DNA of 64,000 nucleotides from Apricaphanius iberus (Eukaryota; Chordata; Actinopteri; Cyprinodontiformes; Aphaniidae): assembly GCA_028564705.1 (NCBI GenBank), contig JAPXFQ010002128.1, positions 868,001 to 932,000 on the forward strand, written 5' to 3'. A program made the position numbers and the translations under genes. The notes below the pieces were generated by a model. The model ran no database searches and was not told where the DNA came from. It saw only the letters and a program-made list of their open reading frames with translations. Below, in pieces: positions 36,402 through 50,800 of the stretch; within the stretch, counting starts at the first letter, position 1; each line of letters opens with the position of its first letter.

Positions 36402-39400
36402 CTGCAACAATGTTCGAAACAGGAGCAGAGAAAGCATAAAAAAGTAAGCAAACAAATAAAATAGGCTTGAGCTTGGTGCTGCTGCAGGGATACATGCAGG
36501 TGATGTCATTTATTTTGGGCTTCTTTCTCCAGGGTGGAAAGTATATGCAATGTTGAACAAAAAAGAATTGGATGCACAAGTTTGAAATTACTGTGGATTT
36601 GTCTAATTTTTTCACATCAGAGATGGCAGAGTTCATTTAAACTGCTTGGTTCCTACAATGGATCTGGGATCATACTAATTCAACACATTGTAGATAGAGT
36701 TGAGAACAGGCTTTGGAGAAGTATCTTAGAAAGCTTGATGTAAACTGAATGTAATGTGTGTTGGGGATTGCTGGTCTGTTGGAACGTCCACCTATAATCA
36801 AGTTTTAACCGTCCAAACTAAACAGTCACCCTTTTGGGGCAAAAATTCAGAAACTGACATGATTGAAGCTGATCACAAATTGGATAATGGTGCAACATTA
36901 GCGTTGTTCTCCATAGTAAGGCCTGTTTGACAGCAACATGGAATGAGAGGGTGTGATCCAAGAAAGAAGCTCAATGACAGTAAGTATGTCAAGCCCAGTT
37001 GACACAGTGTCTTTTTCGGCTGTCGTAGACTAATCGTTATGGCTAAATAGAGCTGTCATGAAAAACAGTGATCGTGATTTACAGGTCTGTGCTCGTCCAG
37101 TGTGACGGGCTCTCAGACTGCTTGTTGAGTACTCTAATGACCAGATCCTGCCCCAGCAGTCTTCAAGCAGTAAGAGGAAGTCTATGACTCTGGTCTGTGA
37201 TTGATCAAAGAAAACCCAGTGAGCGATGAAAAAACTTAGTGACGAGAGTGTGACAGTAGCAGTATCAACATTAGCGACAATGGAAGCTACAAGCAGGACC
37301 ATGTGGAGCAACAAAGAAGTCGCTCCCGTTCCCTCAGCATCGGCGCCCCCCAGGGATGTGTTCTCTCCCCACTGCTCTTCTCCCTTTACACCACTGACTG
37401 CACGTCGAGGGACCCTTCTGTGAAACTCCTGAAGTTTGCAGATGACACCACCGTCATTGGACTCATCCGCGACGGCGACGAGTCTGTGTACAGAAAGGAA
37501 GTGGAACAGCTGGTTCTCTGGTGCAGTCAGAACCACCTGGAGCTAAACCCGCTCAAAACTGTGGAGATGACAGTGGACTTCAGGAAGAGACCACCATCAA
37601 CATCTCCTCTCATGATCCTCAACAAGCCAGTCCCCACAGTGGAGTCTTTCAGGTTCCTAGGATCCACCATCACACGGGACCTGAAGTGGACCTCACACAT
37701 CAACATAATAAGGAAAAAGGCCCAGCAAAGGCTGTACTTTCTGCGTCAGCTCAGGAAGTTCAACCTGCCCCAGGAGCTGCTGATCATCTTCTACACAGCA
37801 ATAGTCCAGTCTGTCCTGACCTCATCCATCTCTGTCTGGTTCGGATCCGCCACCAGGCAAGACAAGGACAGACTGCAGAGAACAGTCAGGACTGCAGAGA
37901 GGATCATAGGAACCGATCTTCCCTCCATTCAGGACCTATTCCGGGCCAGGGTCAGGAAGCGGGCCAGGAAAATCACCACTGACCCCTCACACCCTGGCCA
38001 CAATCTGTTTAGGCTCCTCCCCTCAGGTCGGCGTTACAGAGCGTTGTACGCCAAAACCACCCGACACAAAAACAGTTTTTTCCCCCAGGCTGTCGCTCTG
38101 ACGAACTCTGTCTAGTCACAGTGTGTGAGTGCACTCACATAACAATAAACTATAACTCTGCACTTCTGTACATACTCACTGTAAAATAACCCCGGCTTGG
38201 TGTATATATTATCCTTTATTATTTACGATCTGATATTTATTTGTATTTTTACTTATTTTTGTTCATATTTTTATTTTTTTTTATTTTTTTTTATTTCACT
38301 TATTCAAGTTCTGTACTGGAGGAAAAAGTTTGCCGGAGTCAAATTCCTTGTATGTGACATACTTGGCCAATAAACTGATTCTGATTCTGATTCTGAATGT
38401 ATTGAGCACTGGCGGTAAAGGCAGTATCTGACATTATATTGTTGAAATCTTGGCTCGTACAGTTTGCCACGTCTCTAGAGCTTGCACAGCGTGACATAAA
38501 GTAGTCCTTTTTCACAGAATGGGCCAGGCTTTAGGAGGAGACATTACCAATGATGGGAATGGTGGAGACCAGATAATTAAAAATTAAAACTACATCTAAG
38601 TTCTTCAATTTAACCCCAAATCGAATGCAAGATGGCTGAAACTTGGACACAGTTGAGTTTTCCAACAGGAAATTGATATCAAAAACACTTCAGAACTGGA
38701 TTTGAAATAGACAAAGCATAAACCTCTGAAATGTCTCAGAGCTTGAACCTTTTGATAATGTCGGTGCTATGTTTTCAAGTTGGGACTGTGCCAAAATTTA
38801 AATTGATTCTACCAAAGCTGATACAAAGAGTGTTCAAACAACCAGCCAGAAATATACCGGAATCTTGTTGGCAGCTACAAAACTCGTGTCATTACACTGC
38901 CTGAAGGGATAGTTAAGGGACAGATGCTAAAGAGATCTCATCAAGGGGTTGGAGCTCCTCAACCAAAATAAATCAAAAGATCAGAAGAAAAATAGAAAAA
39001 GCTGGATGGCAATTATAAAAAAGATTTTATTGCTGTAATGCCAAAAAAAAAGACTGATTCATTTTTCTTCCAAAACTAATGCTCCTTTTACACTGTTTTG
39101 TTTTTTGAGAGATAATCTAATTTCCAGCCGAGAACAAAAAAAAATAAATTATATCAGAATCTACCATGAATATTATTAATTTGGAGCTTAATGTATACGT
39201 AATTGTATATTATATTCTTGTGTGGATTAGAGGAAAACAGTCAATTTCAACTTGTGCGTCCTGTTTTTGTTTTAAAAAACTTTCAAATTGTTGGTAGTAT
39301 AATGAGTCCAGCTAGACAAAGAATGCTTTGAATGAATCAATAAAAGCCCAAAATGAATAAAACCTCAATGCCGATAATGAGTGGATGTAATTGTCTGATT

Positions 39401-42400
39401 GAAGCTGATTGAAACTAGGGGAGCAGAGCCAAAACAGCAGACGCATGCTCTAAGAATCAGCGTTTAGTACACACAAATATGTGGGTTGAATCGTGCCAAC
39501 AGTCGTTCTTCATATAGTTTTACTATAAGTCAATATATAGATTTGCACCTCTAGCATGCTGTAGAATTGCCTATATGTTCAAAACTAATATTTAAAATAA
39601 TATTAGCTAAATATTTTGTGTTTGAGTTTTAGTTTGTTCTTCTCCTTATTCATCTTAAATAATAATATTACTTTATTTCTTGGTGTTAATGTTTTATGAT
39701 CTTTTTTGCGATTTGATTTTGACACTACTTTGTTTCCATATTTTTACGTCTCTGCTTTTAGATGTTTTCCCTTTTATTTTATATTTGACCTTTTACTTTC
39801 CTTCGTTTATTAGTCTGTTAGTTATTTTAGATGGATTTCCCTTAGCCTGATTTACATGGAAGGATTTTAAAATTGTCGGAAGAGCTTCTGAACGCACACA
39901 CGGCCATAAAAAAAACACGTATACAGCTGCTGTGCTACTACCATGTGCGACGTTTGTGGAGAGACACCAGGCACGAACTGATTTTACTCACACCATTGGG
40001 TCTTAGCTGCGCCGGTGCGTAATTGCCCAATTCTGACATGGGCTTTGCCTACAGAAATCTGCGCTGCACGCACACAAAGGTACAAACCGAATTGAAAATA
40101 AAAATCACAAATAATTTATCCTGTGCTAATTTGCAGTGTGAGTCAATAAACATATTTCCAATAAACAGTTCCAGCTGTCCTGCTGCCCCGCTCCAATTTG
40201 AAAAACACACTTCCCTGTACTGCTTGTGGTTTTTCCATATCAATGCTGCCGAGATCCACACACTGACACAACATAGTAACTTGTCCTCTGGTCCTGCTGT
40301 TTGCCTCTCGTGTTTTTGTACGTTTAGTTACCTTTTTATTTATTAACACTCTTTCATTTACTCTGGCTGCATTTGGGTCCAACATTTTTCACAGCATGAC
40401 AGATGTATTGTATTAGTACTACATTCTCCTATTTAATACATTCATTAGAGTAAACATGCTCTTAGTTTCATTCACTTTTTACTGCAGTGGAATCATTGCA
40501 GCCAGAGCCCGAATCATCGTTCCTTCTCCAACAGTGCCATCTGCTGGTAAGCTACAGACTACACTGTAATATTCATTAATTTAAAATACATTTTTGATAG
40601 CCAGAGTAAAAGTACTTTTTTTAAATAGCAGCATTTAAACAGGTTTTGAATATACTTTACATTAAGCCCAAATTTTAGTCTGACCTATAATCTAATGTTA
40701 AAGGTCATGTATTTATCAGCTGTAAACGGGAAATCATCTTAATGCAGTTACTACAACTAATGAATTTTTAAAATAATAATCTAATTTATTGAGCATGACT
40801 CTATGCTTCCTGATTTGGTGATTTTTTTCTTTCCCTGAAAAATCAGTATTAAAAATAAATGTACAACAAATTATTCAAATTATTGTCTATTTAGTCCCAA
40901 AAGTGTCGGTCACGTCCTGCTGTGTATAGAGCTGTGAGGGACTGGAGTAAAACAGCTGTCATTAGAAGCTAGAAGCAGAACTCAGATGTATGAATCCATG
41001 AGAGACAACCTGAAGCAAGCTGCGTGTCAGATAAATAGCATGGAAGCCAAGCCGGACACACAGAGTGTGTACTCTGCCAAGCCTCACCTGACACAGGAGG
41101 ATGGCTGGCTGCAGGGCCTTTTGTAGGGGAGGTAGCAGGAGGAGAGTCCCTGTCATTCTCCACCTCCTCCTCTAATGTTACACACACATACAGACAGTGA
41201 AGAACAGTGAGGATTCCGCTGTGCACAGGGTTAGATTTGTGAAGCAAACAGGCGTGAGCAAAATAACACACACTTACAACATAGCAACAATACAGATGAA
41301 TAGAATAAATTATTTTTAACACTCAAAAGTTTTCTGAACTCAATTTTTGGGTTATTTTGTACATCCAAGTACAAAATGCCTTAAGTACCTACAGTAAGTG
41401 CCCTAAAGTGCCACTGAAAGTCCAGATGGAGCCAGTTTTTATTTTCATGCTCCTTAAAACAGGGAGACAAAAGCTATATTTTTGGAGGAAAATCATATTA
41501 ATAAAACTAATTTAGGCTTTTGGTCTTCCTAAAAATGTTTAGGTCTTCTTCTTGTAAAAGTAATTTTGCTGCTCAATTAGCCTAATGCTGCATTCAGACC
41601 GCAGGCTTTGTCAGCGTCAGGCAACGCTCATAAAGCGACTTGTTCGACGCATATATACAGTAGATACATTTTTAAGCTGAAGCTTGCAAAGCTCGTAGGC
41701 GGCCTTTTCTCTGCTGGATGTTTTAAAGTGACAGTATGTAGTTTTTGCAGTACATCTTTGAAAATAGCCATTAAAATATTATGTAATAATAATTACGTAA
41801 AGCACATTAATTGCAAAATATTGGCGATATTGTAAAATATGACTTTAAAAATCAGTTTTAAAATACATAGGCGCGGGTCCTCTTTTCAGGGGCAAGCCAT
41901 ATTAGATGGCGTCTTTACTTCTACAAGAGCCCAGACGGACAAAGCGCAGGAACACGCCCGCTATTAAAACATTGATTTCCCCTCAAAATGCAAAAACGTT
42001 TCGCCATAAATACATTTTTACCTCTTCTCTAGTTCCAAGCGATTAAAGAGAGACTGATGTGCTCCTCATGTTGCTGCAAATAGATCATTCTCAGGGAATT
42101 GAGCGTTTGAAAACAGCACTAGTTGGACCTCCGTTGTTGAGTTTCTTAGTCGAAGACACAGATACCGCATGCTTGTGATAATTTAGGTATGCACTGCCCC
42201 CTACTGGCCGAAAATTACACACTGTGCCTTTAAACACTCGCGGATAGTGGTTGGCTAGACAGTGTAGACGTCGGGCAATGTCACTACAGTGAGTTGCTCT
42301 GATTGGTTGCCGTGCTGCGTCAACAGCTTTAGAACCGTCAAACATTCAACTTCTGCGTTGCTAGCATTATGAGCTTTGAAACTTGAAACGCAGGAAAAAC

Positions 42401-45400
42401 TTGAAAAGCTTGAAAAGTTGACGGAGCCAAAGACAACAAAGCGCCGCAGAGACCACGATGCTCCTCCAAAGGCCTCCACCATAGACTTAACATTTAATCT
42501 TGATGTTGCTGATGCTGACAAAGCCTGAATGCAGCTGTACAAATTCCATAATGATTTGCTTGGTTAAACTTATAGTTCATATTAAAACTAGGCTAATTTA
42601 ATGGCCCCAAACAATGTGTTCATCATTTGCACACTAACATGCGGATAATAGAAGCAACTTCAGATTTCCGTTATTTATATAAAAGCACTTGCTATTCAAA
42701 GCTGTCTTTTTGAAGAAAATAAAACCTTAACCTTTCATTCTTTAGATATAGGAGCCAATCTGGAAAACTGCTACTTAATTTTCTTTTTGTCCTCACACTT
42801 ATCCAGACCTGCAAAATACTTCAAAAACTTTCTTGAAAATATCAAACCTTCAGAACTGTGTGTGAGATCATTGATGTCAGAGTCCTGATCAGAAACGAGT
42901 GGATTTACAACATGAACAATAATGGATGTTAGTAACAGAAGGTACATTCATTTAGCAAAGTGACAACATGAGGAAGACAGATGGAACATGGAAACTTCGG
43001 TGTCAGAATCAGAGACATCTTTATTTGATTTGACTAGATGTGATTTTTGTAAGCGTCCCTTAAAGTTGAATTCTTTTGGTCTACCATAATCCAGTTTTTG
43101 TGCCCTTCTCATGCAATTCAAGGTCATTGTGAGTCCTGAAGCCAACATGAATGAGTGAGATATGTAGAACATTCTGAACAACTCAACAGTCCATCACAAC
43201 ACAACACAGACACATATGAGTCACACAACCATGCAAACCTTCACACATAAGGGAAATTAGGGTCACCATTTAAGATTATAGACATCTTTTTTTTTATATC
43301 CAGTCTGCACAGGGAGACCATTATGTACAAAGACCACACAAAAGGCCCCCGCCCAGTTTATTTAGCATTGAACAAACTTTGTTTAATTTTCTTGAAGACC
43401 TTTTACTGATCTCAATTTGTATTTGGAGACATCTGGTTGCCTTAGATCAAGAAAGAAACACCGGGCACTTAAATCAAACATATGTGTGCTTTGACTATAC
43501 CAGACAAGGCAGCCAAATCACTCGATTACCACACAATACAACAATGTAAGGCTTAAGGAGAGTTAGCACAAAGAAATACATTTTTTTAAATATAAATGAT
43601 GGGAGGCATATTCCATCAATTTTAAAGAGAAACATTGGAAATCAATAACTATACAGGACTAGGCCACAAGAGAAAGTTATCAGAGAACTTAGTAAACTTA
43701 GGAAAAAGACATGCAGAAACAATTTAACAATATAAATTATATACTTGTTTCATAATTATTACAACATTATTCCTTCTTTTCTCGGTTTTTGGCACAGAAA
43801 AATAATTTCCTGTACCTTTTTCCCAAATGATGTCCCCCAATTCCTAATTAGCATTTGTATCAAAAAATGGGCCGAGATTCTTTTGCCCAAAAGTAGAGGT
43901 AATAACGGCAACCTAAATGTTACTCTAGTTGGGATATTTAAGCGTCAGCCTTCAAGTCTTAAGTGTGAGATAAGTGAAATATCTATAATATGTAGGTTAA
44001 ACTCTGCTTTAAGGGATATTACAGGATCTCCTACGAGAAGTTCTGTGAGAAGGCTAGAAGCTGTTAATACGCATGAAACTAGTTATACCTACACTAGTTG
44101 AAAACAGTCGCTCTATTAAAAACAAGCAATTAATCAACGTTGCTGAGGACATTTAAATAGCTGTTACCGTCTGTCCCTCCATCGCGTTTTCTTGCCACCT
44201 CCTTGCGGTACTCTTCCAGCTCCTTGTCGGTCAGCTCATTGAATGGGTTAGGAGGTTCTGGCTCTGGTGGAACTTTGGGTGGGCTCACTGGGGTCTGAGG
44301 AACACGCAGGAACACAAAAGCACAAGTTTTCATCATGGTCAAAGGTTGTGGGTTTAACTTAAAAGTTCTGGATGAAGAGGTAGTGCTGTTTGTACCGGAG
44401 GGCTGTCATCTGTTATGACACTTGCGAGGACTTGTGACTGTGGTCCTGCTGTCTTAGTATCCTGACGATTCTGTTGTCGAATCTGAGAACAATAAAATGG
44501 GCTTGGTGAATGTATTGGTTTATTTGGGGTGTATTTAGGGGGAGGCGAGAGGACAGACTCACCTTGTTTCGTGTCTCAATCACCTCCTGAGGGTTGGTAA
44601 AGAGAGGTACAAACTGGTTTGGGTTCTCTATCTTGATGGCTGTGCTGCTACCTTGGGTCAGTTCTTCTGTTTTCAGCCACTGCAGCATGGAAAATAAGTA
44701 AGAAAGGTTTCAGGTTTCAGTTACCGATTCAGAAGAAAAACAGGTAGAGTAGACAGCTGTACAACAGAAGCTGAATTTGTCAGCTGCTGTCTAATATCAT
44801 TTGTAAAAAAATAACATGGATAAAAGGGATTTGTGCGTATGTAGTATGTTTGACCACCAGAGGGCAGAGTTTGCCCTGTTGTATAGGTCATCGAGCTAAT
44901 GGGCTTCCCTCTGCAATGCAGAGAAGAGGATGAAGAGGAAAAGAATGGGAGGGACTGTGAATCTCCTCCCACTCATCTGAGTCTGCCTCTCCTTTATGTA
45001 ATTGACACTTTGCTCTATTAATTTTTTTGCCCAACTTGACAGGAAGTGTTATATATCCTTCAGAATAATTGAAAAAGCATCCAAAAGTAAGAGAGAAGGT
45101 TGTTTACTCTGTATGCATAAGTATCTTGGGTCAGTCCATACGGCTTGTATTCCATATGAAGGAATAATGATGAGTCACTGTGTCCTTTAGCCTCACTGCC
45201 TCATCAAACCTAGCTGAGAAAACTTTTTTTTTCACTTTTTCTTTCCCTCATCTGGCTTTTATCCTATGCCAGATTCTGATCCTTCTCTTTTATTCATTTC
45301 TCCATATTCATAACATCACAGTTCTCCTATAGGCCAGGCGAGTCACGCCACAGTCAAATAAAGGAATATCACAAATGCACTCCCTGAACGTAGAGAAAAG

Positions 45401-45529
45401 GGATGAATGTAAAATAAAATGTTCACACATTTTGAAAATTTTGTCAGGTTGCAACCACAAACCTTCAATAGATTTTATTGCTATTTTAGATGATGGACAA
45501 ATACCACACAGATTATAAGATCATCACAG

Positions 45530-45563
<34 letters not shown>

Positions 45564-47786
45564 GTGATTATCTAAAAATCTAAAATCTAAAAAGATCCGG
45601 TTGTAAGGTTTAGGGTCTCAGATCTTTTGTAAAATAACAGTTTTGAAAACTGAAGTTTTAGTGATCGGTCCTGAGGCTCAGAGAGAGAAACTTTTACCAA
45701 AACTATGATCATTGTCTTTAATGTTTAAACAGCATGTTTAAATCCATAGGCTGATATCTACGCCCAGAGCCTCACAGTGGTGCGTTGGTGTCCTGGGCTT
45801 GCCTGCTCCTGGTTGACTTTCTGGTAGGTGTTGGGGGTGTTGAGCCATCGGGTTCTCTCCTGCTGCTGTCGCTGAGCAAACGGGTGCTGCCTCAGAGGCG
45901 GGTGGACACCGTCATCGTCAAACTGGTGGAAGGCTGTTACAGTCGCCGGCACCTCCACCTCCCTCCGTGTCCGCGATCGTTCCAGCAGCACAGGGAAACG
46001 ATAAGCGTAGCCGGTACGATAGCCCTGAAGACGACACCAAAAAGAAATTGCTATAAGATTAAACCATGTACTGTATGGCAGAACTCATTTCTAGCTCTCT
46101 TGTTGCGATTTCCATTAGGATTAATAATGTTACACCATCAACCACATCAGGTTTTAGAGAGTGAGCCTTGGGGGCTGCTAAAAAACCTTTTTGAAACTCT
46201 CTTTACTCAGCCTGCTGAGTTTTTGTGGTTTAAGCTTTCAGTCCATATAACAACTTTTTGTGCAACATTAGGCTGCTGCTTCTGTGCTTAAAAGGTTCAA
46301 TTTGTCAACCACAAGACATTTTTTATTCTTTTTGTTGTGAAGCATCAACAGGAAACGCAGCAAAAGTGCTTTCAGCCACTCCACATAATGCTGAAGAGGT
46401 GATAGTGATAATAGCAAGTAAATGTCTCCTGAAAATTGACAAATTAGTACATTTTTAAAACATCTACAAGAGTTCTGGAAGTAAGAGAGGGAAATCTATG
46501 GGGAACAGCTGTAACACTACTGCTTACATTTTATAAGGTTTAAAACAAAGAGTAAACTTTTCTTTAAGTTTTGTTCATACACAATTAACCAGAACAGACT
46601 GAAACATGCAGAATTACCAGGGGGTTATATCAAAAAAGGGTAAAAATGAGAACATTAGCCTAGCATTCAAGCAAACCACACAGCAGGAGCACAACATTTT
46701 CATCCACAAACTTGTTACCCTTTTCCGGAGAAGTGTTGAAAGGGGAAAGTGAGTAAGCTCATCTCCTCCACGTGTCACATGACTGCGCTCAGTCACGTGA
46801 AGCATAGCAGCGGAGGGAAGGGAGTGGCACATTGGTAGGGACATTTTACTGGAAAAGCAACTAAATTTAGAGTCAATTTTTTTTCTTTTTACCAGTATCA
46901 GAATCACAGTTTATAATTGAATAAGTATTTCTTAAACTGACGAGAGAATTTTGATTCTGCTGAGAATCGGATTTAATGCCATTTAAAGCAATAATTTTTG
47001 CAAAATCCATTGAATGAATTTTGATGATGTTTAATGCCACGCAGAAACCAAGTAAATAGAAAAGTCGGTAAAGCATGACACTTCAACGCAAAGTTAATTT
47101 TTTTCTTAAGAGAAAGACTGATTCCGTGTCACCAGTTTGCTCTGGTGGGGCACCACAAAACATTTATGCTTAGGGCACCCAAATGGCAAGCACCGGCCCT
47201 GTGATCAAATACAGTGTTTTTTCACTGGAATTTAAAGTTACTGAGTTTTCAAGCATATACCTGGTATGTGTTTTATTACAATAATAAAAACTAATTTAAT
47301 GAAAAAAAAAATTTATTTACTTAACTACAACACTCACTATATGCCTTTTTACCAAAAAGCGATATTTGCATGATTTCGTCACATGGCTGAAGATGGCTCA
47401 GAATTAGGAGAGATGTTCTGGACTTTTTGGAAAAGCATCTGATAAAAACCCCAGAGGCCAAAATGATTTCAATTTTTAGAATATAATATTATAATAATCC
47501 TTTAATTGTCCCACAAGGGGAAATTTGGTTGTAACAGCAGCAAAAGAAAGAACGCGACACAATTTAAGAGTCCAGAAAAACACATTTACATCAAGGACAT
47601 GAGTTTTTAGCTTTTTAGTATAGGATAAAAAGCTTCAGGATGCCATATTCTGACACCAGGAAGAGGACAAAGAAGTAAACTGAGTCACACTGCTCCAAAG
47701 TTAGGAAATTTCACATTAAATTCGATTTTTTTTTAAATGCTGGAAATAGGCACCAGACCCCCCGCGATCCCTAGAGCTTAAGCCAG

Positions 47787-47853
<67 letters not shown>

Positions 47854-50800
47854 CAGACGGACGGACGGACGGACGGACGGACGGACGGACGGACACTGAC
47901 GGACATTTATACTCAAAGAAGTAAAGACAGAAATATCCTGTGGCTTGTTAGATTGTAAAGTCATCTCAAACGTTGTCAGGTCCGCTTCCACATGAGCAAG
48001 GCACTCAGCCCCATATTGCCCAGCGAATTAGTTTCATTTAGCTGTCGCTTACCAGGTTATCCAGAGTTCTCATAAGAGCTTCAAATTCATGCTCCCCAGT
48101 ACGGCTCTTATGCAGGGGTCCAAAGGTAGAGCCGGCCCAGCCGACGGTGCCGGTCGGGTTGGGTTTATGGATTGCCCGGTCCAACATAATCAGGTTGTGT
48201 TCCCCCCCAGAAGAACACAAAGCTGACACCTGCCAACACACACACACACACACATGTCCAGTTTTCATGTCTTGTGGGGACATCTCATTGACATAATGCT
48301 TTCCCTAGCCCCTTACCCTAACCCTAACCATCAAAAATGAATGCCTAACCCTGACCCTTACCCTAACCATAACCTAATTGTAACCCTGACACTAAACCCA
48401 CATTTTGAGCCTCAAAAATGCCTTCAAACTTGTGGGGACTGGGGTTTTGGTGAGTGATATCTGCAGGTAAGAAGTTGCAGCCTTGATTAGAAGTAGGGCT
48501 GGGTATCGATTCAAATTTCAAGAATCGATTCGATTCCGATTCAATCTGATCCAATTCAATATTGATATCGGTCAGTGCTATTAAAAGCTTTTTTTTTACT
48601 GTTATCTTAACACTGGGTGTGTAACAGTTCACCATGGAAAACAGTATTAACCCTGTCAGACACAAAACTTAAAATGGCTGTCTGGACTGTTCCTTCCCAT
48701 TTCAACTTTAAAAAGGGCAAACTTTTCTAAAAAATAAAATCGATTTTTGAACTTGTGAATCAATTCAATTCGATTTCTATAAGAATTGATTCACAATCGA
48801 TTTTTCAATTATTTCAACACAGCTCTAATTAGAAGCCTAAACCCATTCTCTTTATCTTACAGTATCAGCTACACCTGGTACATTAGCATTTAATACATCA
48901 CAATTTGACCCATAATGAGAACAGCCATGATTATATAGATGAAAGATGGTGCAAACTAACATAAAGCATAATTTCTAAAAGTAAGGAGTGAAATGGGAAT
49001 TCTAGCAACATAAAGATTATGGTATGTAGTTTTCCATAGAGTAAATTTAAGTTATTACAATTTTCAGACAAGTATGTATGAGCCACCTTGTGAGTGGTAC
49101 CTGGATCTGGCAGGCTGCCTGTATGTGGTAAATGGTGTAGAAGGCCTCCTCCATTGATTCCCCCAGAGCCAAGATGCCATGATTCCTCAGGACCAGAACC
49201 TGACGGAAAGAAAAGCTGTGGGTAGCAGTATAATCTTCACCCATTAATCCAGTGTAAGGCTACATCACCTCGTTGATCTTCTGCATTCAGTCCTAAAGCT
49301 CAATATTGTGGCTGGGACACTGGATCAGTGTTTAATTCAGCCTGGTCTCCTGTGGTCTGCTCACCTTACAAGTGGGTCCTAAGCTCTTCTGCAACTCCAT
49401 TCGGTCCTCTTCCTCCCCCATGACCCCGTTATAGTCGTAGTAGGCCACATCACCAACCAGCAGAGCCTCGTGGGACAGAGGCAGCAAGCCGCTCTTCATA
49501 GCAGAAACCTGGAGGCACTAAACTGTCAGCCTTGGAATGTGACAAAAGCTCATTTAACACAATCCAAGCATGACCGCAGTTTGTAAATAAAAGATACCAG
49601 CATAACAACTGAAATTTAGAAATAAAAAATCACAGAAAAAAGCGTAAAGGTGTCTCTTCTGAGCAAATCAGAGCCGAGTGTGTAAAGTAACATAACACAT
49701 TACTAACCGCCGCTGTAGCAGGTGTGTGGAGGTGAAGAAGGCAACGGACGTCGGGTCGTGCGGAGTAGATGGCCGAGTGCAGGCTGAACTTGTCCGTGTC
49801 CACCTGTAGGTTGGTGCTGCCCTTCTCCACCATCTCACCCAGAAGATTCACCTTCACCTGTAAAAAAAATCAACCGCAGCTGTATCAGCATCAGCCTGAG
49901 CCCTATCAAATAATTGGGCTGAATCTGACTGAACAGCATCCTGCCAGTATACCTAATTTGTACTAATTAGTACTCTTAAATAGCCTGGTAATATTAGGGT
50001 AAAGTGTTTCTAAACAGAATTTGTTATACAAGCAGATTAACCCAGCTGATGGTTGTAGTATTTCTCAGAAATATATATACAAACAAGTCACAGTTAAACT
50101 CTTGGTATGGCTGGCCATACCAAGAGTCACTATCTACATTACAGCTGAAGAATTATTATGCTGAAACTGTATGGCAATGCTTGTATTAGCACTAAGGTCG
50201 AAGAGTATCTGAAAGAATAAGTATCGTTACTGAACGAGGTCCGAACTACACAGATATGCAAATCCCTATTTGTTTGCTACCCTGTCTTTAAAAAGATGCT
50301 TCCTCACACAAATCCCAGTGGCTGCTGTCTTCACAGAACACTGCAAACATAACAGCACACAAACCAGGAAAAAAACACAGTCACATTCTTTTTTGCTTAT
50401 TAATGGTTCCCATTGCAAAGAAGACTCAATAAAATGTCATCCGATTTTTTAAAACTATCAATTCCTTCTCTAGTGGCACTAATGTGAAAAATATTTAAAA
50501 ACTTTAATCTGCAAATAATTCTTTCACAAGGCACTGTAAGAAGAATATTCTTCAATCTCATCACAAAGAAGTAAAGGAGGAGAAATGTTTGCAGCCCTGC
50601 TAATGATTCGTGATTACTGATCAAATAAGAGAATAAAGCTTAGAAAGTTGTAAGAAGCCTTCAGAAAGCCATCTCTGCTGGGTGACATTCAGCTGAAGGA
50701 GAGCTTCACACTCAGTTTTGATTGGTTATATTTCACTGTGTTTTAAAGAATCAATCACTACTTTTGCTAAGGTATCACAGTTCTCTTGGTTGGTACATCT

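Noticed and set aside
37030..37536. 168-codon minus-strand frame
   Set aside because: Antisense shadow of the LINE reverse-transcriptase segment.
42948..43181. Minus-strand frame considered as an extra add2 tail exon
   Set aside because: Its sequence does not resemble adducin tails, and exons 12, 13 and 14 join in phase without it.
47716..47991. 91-codon frame with repeated Arg-Pro-Ser-Val and Leu-Ser-Ile-Tyr
   Set aside because: It is the translation of the GACG and GATA microsatellites.
48300..48400. True telomere or fusion point
   Set aside because: Only a few CCCTAA units, interrupted, and inside an interspersed repeat within a gene.
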